Positions 26,413-32,433 of a stretch of DNA of 33,432 nt are shown here, one piece after another; the stretch's first letter is position 1, and every line of letters begins with the position of its first letter. Under the pieces are notes generated by a model, which was not told where the DNA came from, did no database searches, and saw only the letters and a list, made by a program, of their open reading frames with translations. The translations under genes and the position numbers were made by a program. Source of the DNA: Alphaproteobacteria bacterium HGW-Alphaproteobacteria-3 (GTDB taxonomy: Bacteria > Pseudomonadota > Alphaproteobacteria > Parvibaculales > Parvibaculaceae); NCBI GenBank assembly GCA_002842875.1, contig PHEF01000051.1:1-33432 (forward strand), written 5' to 3'.

Positions 26413-26441
26413 TTCCTAACAGCAAGTTAATCTTCTGGCAA
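26413..26441 (-). promoter_or_regulatory. Predicted promoter of the candidate small RNA
   Basis: Minus strand: TTGCCA (26436-26441), 17-bp spacer, TAGGAA (26413-26418). Initiation would be near 26406. Confidence 0.4.
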
Positions 26442-26532
26442 TTTGGACCCGGCGGGGGCGGCGCCCGGTCTGCCGAACCGCGCGCCAGAGGTCCAGAAAA
26501 GTCAATTTTGCCAGTACGTTAACCAAGGTTGT

Positions 26533-26733
26533 CTATTTTCTGAACAGCGCCTCGGCCGCGGACAGCGAGCCGCGTTTCCTTTCGAGCTGATCCCGAATGC
26601 GCGCTATCTCGGTCTCAAGCGCACCGATTCGTTCGCTGAGCTCCTCGATCCCGAGCAAGCTCAGATCCTCCCGGGCAAGCGCCAGAAGAGCCTCTCCGCG
26701 CCGCCGCCTCGGCTCCAGATCATCCGTATCCAT
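26533..26733 (-). CDS. DUF1192 family small coiled-coil protein
   Basis: This 66-residue protein matches the DUF1192 family of alphaproteobacteria: acidic N-terminus (MDTDDLEPRRRR), the conserved ALAREDLSLLGIEELSERIG, then a coiled coil (LETEIARIRDQLERKRG) ending SAAEALFRK. The start at 26733 is supported by an AGGAGGA ribosome-binding site eight bases upstream. Function is unknown. It is divergent from the quinone oxidoreductase gene. Confidence 0.85.
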   Translation of the reverse strand: MDTDDLEPRRRRGEALLALAREDLSLLGIEELSERIGALETEIARIRDQLERKRGSLSAAEALFRK

Positions 26734-26787
26734 GGCGCTCTCCTCCTCGTGTCCCGTTCCGGTCTTCCGCCTCGCCCGTCTTCTCCG

Positions 26788-26815
26788 TTGCCAGTCTGCG
26801 GGTGCCGGGCTAGAC
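26788..26815 (+). promoter_or_regulatory. Possible promoter of the quinone oxidoreductase gene
   Basis: TTGCCA (26788-26793) and CTAGAC (26810-26815) with a 16-bp spacer, about 45 bp upstream of the ATG. The -10 match is mediocre. Confidence 0.3.
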
Positions 26816-26860
26816 CTGCAACCCGCGTGAAGCGCCCCTCCCCCATCCGAGGCGAACGAC

Positions 26861-27856
26861 ATGGCCGACCTGCCGAAACTCATGAAATCCATCGCGATCC
26901 GCGAGCCCGGCGGTCCCGACGTGCTGGAACCGGCGCAAATCGAAACGCCCACACCCGGCCATGGCGAAATCCTGATCCGCGTCGCCGCGGCGGGCATCAA
27001 CCGCCCGGACACCATTCAGCGCATGGGCCTTTATCCGCCGCCGCCCGGCGCACCGGCAACGCCGGGGCTTGAGGTCGCGGGCGAGGTCGTGGCGGCCGGC
27101 GCTGGCGTCACGCGCTGGCAGGTGGGCGACAAGGTCTGTGCGCTCGTCGGAGGCGGCGGCTATGCCGAATACTGCCTTGCGCATGAAGCCCACGCTCTGC
27201 CCGTGCCGAAGGGCTTTTCCATGGTGGAAGCGTCGGCGCTGCCGGAAACCTTCTTCACGGTCTGGACCAATGTTTTCGAGCGCGGCGCATTGAAACCCGG
27301 CGAGACCTTTCTCGTTCATGGCGGCACGAGCGGCATCGGCACGACGGCGATACAGCTTGCCTCGATCTTTGGATCGACGGTGATCGCCACGGCGGGTTCG
27401 GAGGAGAAATGCCGCGCTTGCGAGAAGCTCGGCGCGCATGCCGTGAACTACCGCGAACAGGATTTTGTGGAGGAAGTGAAGCGGCTGACCGGCGGCCGGG
27501 GCGCCGATGTTATCCTCGACATGGTGGGCGGCGACTATATTCAGCGGAACATCCAGGCCGCCGCCACCGACGGGCGCATCGTCTCGATTGCCTTTCTGAA
27601 CGGCTCGACGGCCGAAGTGAACTTCATGCCCGTGATGCTGAAGCGCCTGACGCTGACGGGATCGACGCTGCGTCCGCGCGGCATCGAGGAGAAGGCGGCG
27701 CTTGCCGCCGCGCTCGAAGCGAAAGTGTGGCCGCTGCTCGACGCCGGCCGCGTGAAGCCGCTGATCGACAAGGTTTTTCCGCTCGAACAAGCGGCGGACG
27801 CGCACACGCTTATGGAAAAGAGCAGCCATATCGGCAAGATCATGCTGACGCTCTAG
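26861..27856 (+). CDS. NAD(P)H-quinone oxidoreductase, PIG3 family (MDR superfamily)
   Basis: This 331-residue medium-chain reductase has the zinc-free quinone-oxidoreductase layout. The GroES-like half includes AAAGINRPDTIQRMGLYPPPP, PGLEVAGEVVAAG and VGDKVCALVGGGGYAEYCL. The Rossmann half has FLVHGGTSGIGTTAIQLA and RGADVILDMVGGDYIQRN. INRPDxxQR and YPPPPGA are typical of the TP53I3/PIG3 subgroup, which reduces ortho-quinones with NADPH. A second start at residue 8 (MKSIAIREPG) is possible. It stands alone, with a terminator 17 bp after the stop. Confidence 0.9.
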   Translation: MADLPKLMKSIAIREPGGPDVLEPAQIETPTPGHGEILIRVAAAGINRPDTIQRMGLYPPPPGAPATPGLEVAGEVVAAGAGVTRWQVGDKVCALVGGGGYAEYCLAHEAHALPVPKGFSMVEASALPETFFTVWTNVFERGALKPGETFLVHGGTSGIGTTAIQLASIFGSTVIATAGSEEKCRACEKLGAHAVNYREQDFVEEVKRLTGGRGADVILDMVGGDYIQRNIQAAATDGRIVSIAFLNGSTAEVNFMPVMLKRLTLTGSTLRPRGIEEKAALAAALEAKVWPLLDAGRVKPLIDKVFPLEQAADAHTLMEKSSHIGKIMLTL

Positions 27857-27873
27857 AGCGGGATCCGGACCAC

Positions 27874-27908
27874 AAAGGCCGGAATCTGCAGGAATTCCGG
27901 CCTTTTTT
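27874..27908 (+). terminator. Rho-independent terminator after the quinone oxidoreductase
   Basis: GGCCGGAAT/ATTCCGGCC stem (extended by AAA/TTT) with a CTGCAGGA loop and a T6 tail on the plus strand. Confidence 0.92.
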
Positions 27909-28019
27909 CATGGGCAAGCCCGATCAGGCCGAAGCCGACATTCCGCTTTCATTGACCGCCTTTTCGCCCTATATAACGGCCATATCCACTCATCGATGGA
28001 CATGAAAAGCGGTTTATCC

Positions 28020-28093
28020 GGAAAGCCCCGGATGGATCAGAGGAATTGATATGGCAGGAAAGCCCCGGATGGATCAGAGGAATTGATATGGCA
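28020..28093 (+). repeat. Perfect 37-bp tandem duplication covering the trcR ribosome-binding site and start codon
   Basis: Positions 28020-28056 and 28057-28093 are identical over 37 bp, starting GGAAAGCCCCGG and ending GATATGGCA. Each copy carries the same AGAGG ribosome-binding site and ATGGCA start. The first ATG (28051) opens an 11-codon ORF (MAGKPRMDQRN) that stops at 28084-28086, one base before the real trcR ATG at 28088. Because 37 is not a multiple of 3, the first ATG cannot feed the trcR frame. Confidence 0.97.
28051..28086 (+). CDS. 11-codon upstream ORF created by the tandem duplication
   Basis: ATG GCA ... AAT TGA encodes MAGKPRMDQRN. It has the same ribosome-binding site and spacing as trcR, and its stop is 1 nt from the trcR start, the arrangement expected for translational coupling or reinitiation. 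Whether it is translated is not known. It exists only because of the duplication. Confidence 0.5.
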   Translation: MAGKPRMDQRN

Positions 28094-28816
28094 CAGCCCC
28101 TTATGCCCAAGGCGACGGCCGTCTGGCTCGTCGAAAACACCTCGCTCACCTTCGACCAGGTGGCGGATTTCTGCGGTCTTCACGTTCTTGAAGTGAAGGG
28201 CATCGCCGACGGCGATGTGGCCCAGGGGATCAAGGGCATGGACCCGGTCGCCTCGGGCCAGCTCACACGCGCCGAGATCGAGCGCTGCCAGCAGGACCCG
28301 GATTTGCGGCTGCAAGTCTCTGAAAGCAAATACAAATTGCCGCCGATCGCACCCCGCAAGGGGCCGCGCTACACGCCCGTGTCCCGCCGCCAGGACCGCC
28401 CGGACGCAATCGCCTGGCTGCTCCGCAACCACCCGGAACTGACGGATGCGCAGGTCTCCAAACTGGTCGGCACGACGAAGCCGACAATCCAGTCCGTGCG
28501 CGACCGCAGCCACTGGAATTCGCCGAACATCAAGCCGGTCGATCCCGTAACCCTCGGACTTTGCACGCAGATCGAACTCGACGCGGCTGTGCAGAAGGCC
28601 GCCCGCAAGGCCGAGCGCGAGCGCCGGAAGGCCGACAAGGCCGCCGGCGGCACCGGCGAGACACTGCTCCCGGCGAGCGAGACGACGGCGCCCGAACCCG
28701 CCACGATCGTGGAGCCGGAAGTTCCGCACGAGGACGAGAAGAGGAAGAGCTACGACGCGGACAGCGTGTTCGCGAAGCTCAAGGACGTAAAGATCGAGGA
28801 CGAAAGCGAGGATTAA
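28088..28816 (+). CDS. trcR: Cell-cycle transcriptional regulator TrcR (DUF1013)
   Basis: The 242-residue product belongs to DUF1013, named TrcR after work in Caulobacter and found across alphaproteobacteria. The family core is MAQPLMPKATAVWLVENTSL, followed by two helix-turn-helix-like segments: LTFDQVADFCGLHVLEVKGI (about residues 19-38) and LTDAQVSKLVGTTKPTIQSV (about 118-137). Between them lie LTRAEIERCQQDP and YTPVSRRQDRPDAIAWLL. The C-terminus is a Lys/Arg-rich helix and an acidic tail. The ATG at 28088 starts the conserved domain. It lies directly after a 37-bp duplication of its own start region, and a terminator follows 25 bp after the stop. Confidence 0.88.
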   Translation: MAQPLMPKATAVWLVENTSLTFDQVADFCGLHVLEVKGIADGDVAQGIKGMDPVASGQLTRAEIERCQQDPDLRLQVSESKYKLPPIAPRKGPRYTPVSRRQDRPDAIAWLLRNHPELTDAQVSKLVGTTKPTIQSVRDRSHWNSPNIKPVDPVTLGLCTQIELDAAVQKAARKAERERRKADKAAGGTGETLLPASETTAPEPATIVEPEVPHEDEKRKSYDADSVFAKLKDVKIEDESED

Positions 28817-28840
28817 TCCCGCCTCACCGTCACAATTCAA

Positions 28841-28866
28841 AAGGCGCGGGAAACCGCGCCTTTTTT
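28841..28866 (+). terminator. Rho-independent terminator after trcR
   Basis: AAGGCGCGG-GAAA-CCGCGCCTT stem-loop with a GNRA-type loop and a T6 tail, 25 bp after the trcR stop. Confidence 0.93.
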
Positions 28867-28880
28867 GTTTGCGCGCGCGA

Positions 28881-28921
28881 CTGTCATCGAAATGTCACGA
28901 TAATGTCACAAAGGGGATAAT
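28881..28921 (+). promoter_or_regulatory. Pho-box-like promoter: three heptamers at 11-bp spacing plus a -10 element
   Basis: CTGTCAT (28881-28887), ATGTCAC (28892-28898) and ATGTCAC (28903-28909) recur exactly every 11 bp, the 7+4 geometry of PhoB boxes (consensus CTGTCAT-N4-CTGTCAT). A good -10, GATAAT, lies at 28916-28921, 17 bp after the TGTCAC of the second heptamer. Orientation is to the right, where no plus-strand gene follows for more than 3 kb. PhoB binding is inferred from the motif. Confidence 0.6.
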
Positions 28922-28927
28922 TTTTTC

Positions 28928-29026
28928 ATCCGTATACAGATCGAAAAAAACTTGTCCCCGGTTTTGCGCCCTCCCCTTCGCACCTCGCGCTTCCCGCCGC
29001 TTCGGCGCGGGCAGCCCGCGATTTTT
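28928..29026 (+). ncRNA. Candidate Pho-controlled small RNA
   Basis: From the predicted start near 28928 to a CGCGGG-CAG-CCCGCG hairpin followed by ATTTTT (29006-29026) there is room for a transcript of about 99 nt. It contains no ATG. It has a C-rich single-stranded stretch (CCCTCCCCTTCG). The minus-strand SDR gene ends just beyond it, so the RNA could also overlap that gene's 3' UTR in antisense. Expression is unproven. Confidence 0.35.
29006..29026 (+). terminator. Terminator-like hairpin downstream of the Pho-box-like promoter
   Basis: A 6-bp perfect GC stem (CGCGGG/CCCGCG) with a CAG loop followed by ATTTTT. Short but GC-only. Confidence 0.5.
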
Positions 29027-29059
29027 CGCAGCCGCGCGCGGGCGTAGCGGCTTCGGGGA

Positions 29060-29893
29060 TTATTCTTTTTTATCCCCGTCCTTTTTCTTCGCGAGGGGAA
29101 GCGCGGTGTAGTTGAGCGAGAGGCGGCCGCCATCGGCATAGACGGTCTGACCGGTCATGTAGCTCGCGCCCTCGGATGCGAGGAAGACCGCGATGGAGGC
29201 GATCTCCTCCGGCTGGCCGATGCGGCCGAGCGGCGTGCGCGAGATGAGCATCTTGTTCGCGGCCGGGTTCTCGTTGACGCTGCCGGCCATCGGGGTCTGG
29301 ATCGTGCCCGGCCCGATGGCGTTCACGCGGATGCCGTGAGGCGCGAGCGACAGCGCCATCGCCTCCGTGAGCTGCTTGATGCCGCCCTTCGATGCGCAAT
29401 AGGCGGCCTGCGCGGGGATCGCAAGCACGGCGTTGATCGACGACATGTTGATGATCGTGCCGGGCACACCGCCCTCCTCCACCTGCGCGACCATGCGCTG
29501 CGCGACGGCCTGGCCGACAAGGAAGTGCCCCTTGAGATTGATGCGGATGACGCGGTCGAACTCTTCTTCCTCGAGCGTGAGGAAATCGCTGCCCGTGGCG
29601 GAGACGACGCCCGCATTGTTGACGAGAATGTCGACGCGGTCATAAGCGTCGGTCGCGGCGCAGACGAGATTGCGCACATCGAGCCGCTCGCCGACATCGC
29701 AATAACGGAAAAGAGCCTCGCCGCCCCGGTCCGCGATTTCGGCGGCCACGGCCTCGCCCGCCTCCTCCTCAATATCGGCGAGAACGACTTTCGCGCCCTC
29801 GTCGGCGAAGGCATGCGCGATGGCGCGGCCGATGCCGCTTGCCGCGCCGGTCACGATCGCGACCTTGCCGCTGAGCTGGGAACCGGATGCCAT
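29060..29893 (-). CDS. Short-chain dehydrogenase/reductase (classical SDR)
   Basis: This 277-residue classical SDR has the cofactor motif TGAASGIG (residues 15-22), NNAG (92-95), catalytic Ser152, Tyr165 and Lys169 in YCASK, and PHGIRVNAIGPGTIQTPM after them. Asp40 at the end of beta-2 (VVLADIEEE) favours NAD over NADP. The C-terminus has about 20 extra residues, ending in a Lys/Asp-rich tail (LAKKKDGDKKE). Substrate cannot be assigned; such enzymes are often annotated as glucose 1-dehydrogenase-like or 3-oxoacyl reductase-like. It is downstream of prpE on the same strand, with a palindromic repeat between. Confidence 0.88.
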   Translation of the reverse strand: MASGSQLSGKVAIVTGAASGIGRAIAHAFADEGAKVVLADIEEEAGEAVAAEIADRGGEALFRYCDVGERLDVRNLVCAATDAYDRVDILVNNAGVVSATGSDFLTLEEEEFDRVIRINLKGHFLVGQAVAQRMVAQVEEGGVPGTIINMSSINAVLAIPAQAAYCASKGGIKQLTEAMALSLAPHGIRVNAIGPGTIQTPMAGSVNENPAANKMLISRTPLGRIGQPEEIASIAVFLASEGASYMTGQTVYADGGRLSLNYTALPLAKKKDGDKKE

Positions 29894-29989
29894 GAGAGAA
29901 CTCCTTGCCGCGGGAAGGGGGCGTTATAGCACTGGATGGGCGCTTGTGGGAGGGTGGGAGAGAAGGGCAAGCACCGTGCAGAACGCCAC

Positions 29990-30019
29990 TGGACCCCCGG
30001 GTCAAGCCCGGGGGTGACA
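29990..30019. repeat. Palindromic intergenic repeat, copy 1
   Basis: The 30-bp unit reads, from the left, TGGACCCCCGGGTCAAG, then CCCGGGGGTGACA. It folds as CCCCCGGG/CCCGGGGG (8 bp) with a TCAAG loop. It lies 8 bp beyond the prpE stop. Related copies occur at 32026-32046, 32063-32094, 32369-32396 and 32421-32433. Confidence 0.8.
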
Positions 30020-30027
30020 CTCGTTAT

Positions 30028-31938
30028 TTAACTTGCCTTCACCAGCCCCGCATCGGCGAGCACGCCCGCGATCTCGTCGAGGATCGCGGGATCGTCGATG
30101 GTGGCGGGCGCGGTCCACTCGGCGCCGTCGGCGATCTTGCGCATCGTGCCGCGCAAGACTTTGCCCGAGCGCGTTTTCGGCAGGCGCTTCACGACCATGG
30201 CCTTCTTGAAGGCGGCAACGGGACCGATCCGCTCACGGATCATCCGCACCGCTTCCCGCTCGATCTCGGATGAGGGCCGCGAAACGCCCGCATTGAGAAC
30301 GAGGAAGCCGACGGGCGCCTGCCCCTTCATCGCATCCGCGATGCCGATGACCGCGCATTCGGCGACGTCGGGATGCTCGGCGAGCACTTCCTCCATCGCG
30401 CCGGTGGACAGGCGATGCCCCGCCACATTGATGATGTCGTCGGTGCGGCTCATCACATAGAGATAGCCATCTTCATCGAGGAAGCCCGCATCCGCCGTCT
30501 TGTAGTAGCCGGGGAACTCGCTGAGATAGCTTTCGCGGAAGCCCGCCTCGTTTTCCCACAGCGTCGGCAGGCAGCCCGGCGGCAGCGGCAGCTTGACGAC
30601 GATGGCGCCGGTGACGTTGGGGCCCACCTGATTGCATTGTTCGTCGACGACATGGATGTCGTAGCCGGGAAGGGCGACGGTGGGCGAACCGTATTTGACG
30701 GGCAGGCGCTCGATCCCCATGGGGTTCGAGACCATCGGCCAGCCGCTTTCGGTCTGCCACCAGTGGTCGATCACCGGACGGCCGGAAAGCGCGCGCTCGG
30801 CCCACTGGATCGTGTCGGGGTCGGCGCGCTCGCCCGCGAGATAGAGCACCTCGAATTTCGAGAGGTCGTAATGGGCGACGAGCTCCGCCTTCGGGTCTTC
30901 CTTGCGGATGGCGCGGAAGGCGGTGGGCGCAGTGAAGAGCGTCTTCACGCCATGATCCGCGATGACGCGCCAGAAGGTGCCGGCATCGGGCGTGCCGACG
31001 GGCTTGCCCTCGAAGAGGATGGTGGTGCAGCCGTGGAAGAGCGGCGCATAGACGATGTAGGAATGGCCGACGACCCAGCCGACATCGGAGGCGGCCCAGA
31101 ACGTGTCGCCGGGATTTATGTCGTAGACATTCTTCATCGACCATTTGAGCGCCACCATGTGGCCGCCATTGTCGCGGACGACGCCCTTGGGTTTCCCGGT
31201 GGTGCCCGACGTGTAGAGGACATAGAGCGGATCGGTCGCGGCGACGGAGACGCAATCGGGCTTCAGGCCGGCGGCTTCGGCCTTGTCCATCTCCGCCTTC
31301 CAGTCGAAATCGCGGCCCGCGACGAGCGCGGCCTTCTCCATCTCGCGCTGGAAGACGATGGTGGCCGAGACCTTGTGGGCGCTCATCTCGATCGCCTTGT
31401 CCATGAGCGGCTTGTAAGGAACGACGCGGCCGGGCTCGAGCCCGCAGGACGCCGAGACAATGAGCTTCGGCTTCGCATCGTCGATGCGCGTCGCAAGCTC
31501 CTTCGCCGCGAAACCGCCGAAGACGACCGAATGGATCGCGCCCAGCCGCGCGCAGGCGAGCATGGCGACGGCGGCCTGCGGCACCATCGGCATGTAGATG
31601 AGGACGCGGTCGCCCTTCGCGATGCCGTGGGATTGCAGCACGCCCGCGAAGGTCGCGACCTTGTCGAGGAGTTCGGCGTAGGTGAATTTCTTCACGCGGC
31701 CGAGCATGGCGCTGTCATAGATGAGCGCGGTCTGCGCCCCGCGCCCCGCCTTCACATGGCGATCGAGCGCGTTCCAGCAGGAATTCGTCTCCGCGCCGAC
31801 GAACCAGCGCGACAGGCCGTTTTTCTCTTCGAGGATTTGCGTGGCCGGCTTGAACCAGTCGATCTCTTTGGCCGCCTCCGCCCAGAAGCCTTCCGGATCG
31901 CGTTTCCAGGCGTCGTAGGTGTCCTTGTAGCATCCCAT
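30028..31938 (-). CDS. prpE: Propionyl-CoA synthetase (acetyl-CoA synthetase family)
   Basis: PrpE makes propionyl-CoA from propionate, CoA and ATP through an acyl-adenylate. The ATG at 31938 gives 636 residues and follows GGGGAG seven bases upstream; the first 31 codons of the longer open frame lack a ribosome-binding site and homology. Motifs are YTSGTTGKPKG (AMP binding), RDNGGHMVALKWSM and SDVGWVVGHSYIVYAPL (typical of PrpE rather than Acs), WWQTESGWPM and the C-terminal catalytic Lys593 in TRSGKVLRGTM. Some members use acetate or butyrate, so specificity is probable only. No 2-methylcitrate or methylmalonyl gene is in the window. Confidence 0.9.
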   Translation of the reverse strand: MGCYKDTYDAWKRDPEGFWAEAAKEIDWFKPATQILEEKNGLSRWFVGAETNSCWNALDRHVKAGRGAQTALIYDSAMLGRVKKFTYAELLDKVATFAGVLQSHGIAKGDRVLIYMPMVPQAAVAMLACARLGAIHSVVFGGFAAKELATRIDDAKPKLIVSASCGLEPGRVVPYKPLMDKAIEMSAHKVSATIVFQREMEKAALVAGRDFDWKAEMDKAEAAGLKPDCVSVAATDPLYVLYTSGTTGKPKGVVRDNGGHMVALKWSMKNVYDINPGDTFWAASDVGWVVGHSYIVYAPLFHGCTTILFEGKPVGTPDAGTFWRVIADHGVKTLFTAPTAFRAIRKEDPKAELVAHYDLSKFEVLYLAGERADPDTIQWAERALSGRPVIDHWWQTESGWPMVSNPMGIERLPVKYGSPTVALPGYDIHVVDEQCNQVGPNVTGAIVVKLPLPPGCLPTLWENEAGFRESYLSEFPGYYKTADAGFLDEDGYLYVMSRTDDIINVAGHRLSTGAMEEVLAEHPDVAECAVIGIADAMKGQAPVGFLVLNAGVSRPSSEIEREAVRMIRERIGPVAAFKKAMVVKRLPKTRSGKVLRGTMRKIADGAEWTAPATIDDPAILDEIAGVLADAGLVKAS

Positions 31939-32025
31939 GATACCGCTCCCCGTCATTTTCGTTGTTGGGGAGGTTTTAGCATGGGTGGCGAAAGCTTTCA
32001 TGCCCCTCCCCGCTTTCCCCAAATT

Positions 32026-32094
32026 TGTCATTGCCGGGCTTGACCGTCACCAAAAATAGAAGTGTCATCCCGGGGCTTGTCCCCGGGACCCAAT
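32026..32094. repeat. Palindromic repeat copies 2 (partial) and 3 (full)
   Basis: Copy 2, TGTCATTGCCGGGCTTGACC (32026-32045), matches the left part of the unit. Copy 3 (32063-32094) is complete: TGTCATCCCGGGGCTTG, then TCCCCGGGACCCAAT, with an 8-bp stem (32068-32075 with 32081-32088) and a CTTGT loop. Both are in the orientation TGTCAT...ACCCA, upstream of the GIY-YIG remnant. Confidence 0.75.
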
Positions 32095-32118
32095 CCACCT
32101 CTCCGCAAAGAGACGAGC

Positions 32119-32362
32119 TCTTTCGTCTACATCCTTGCCAGCCGCAAGCACGGCACGCTCTACATCGGCGTAACGAACGATCTTGCGCGCCGCGTTTTCG
32201 AATACCGGCAGGGGATCGGCCCGGCCTTCACGAAAAAATACCGCGTGCACCGGCGATCCAGCGCGAGAAGATCATGAAGGAATAGCCCCGCGTCTGGAAG
32301 GTCCGTCAGATCGAGCGTGACGATCCCGAATGGGACGACCTCCACGACAAACTGAACGGACA
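32119..32362 (+). pseudogene. Decayed GIY-YIG endonuclease gene
   Basis: The first part reads FVYILASRKHGTLYIGVTND, then LARRVFEYRQGIGPAFTKKY, the N-terminal GIY-YIG core with both tyrosines and the catalytic Arg. After RVHR the frame is lost. In the next frame the expected C-terminal part follows: AIQREKIMKE, an in-frame TAG where a Trp codon is usual, then PRVWKVRQIERDDPEWDDLHDKLNG. About a dozen codons between the two blocks, including the usual LVYFE-type strand, are missing. So there are two independent lesions, a deletion with frameshift and a nonsense codon. An apparent start (GTG at 32062) lies inside a palindromic repeat. Confidence 0.82.
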
Positions 32363-32368
32363 GGCGAG

Positions 32369-32433
32369 TGGGTCCCTGTGTGTTGGGGATGTGTCAGGAT
32401 GGGTGCGGGCGGGAGATCGTTGGGTCCCCGGTC
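32369..32433. repeat. Palindromic repeat copies 4 (degenerate) and 5 (half)
   Basis: TGGGTCCCTGTGTGTTGGGG, continuing ATGTGTCA (32369-32396), resembles the repeat read in the opposite orientation to copy 3. TGGGTCCCCGGTC (32421-32433) is a clean left half in that same inverted orientation and then stops. The GIY-YIG remnant is therefore bracketed by inverted copies. The half copy is consistent with interruption by the IS110 element. Confidence 0.5.

Noticed and set aside
27952..27979. TTGACC and TATAAC as a trcR promoter
   Set aside because: The spacing is only about 14 bp, too short for a housekeeping promoter, so I did not list it as a feature.
28869..29111. 80-codon ORF in the Pho-box region
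   Set aside because: Its start lies upstream of the predicted promoter, it runs through a terminator-like hairpin into the SDR gene, and it shows no homology or ribosome-binding site.
30373..32043. 556-codon plus-strand ORF
   Set aside because: It is antisense to prpE, which has complete adenylate-forming motifs.
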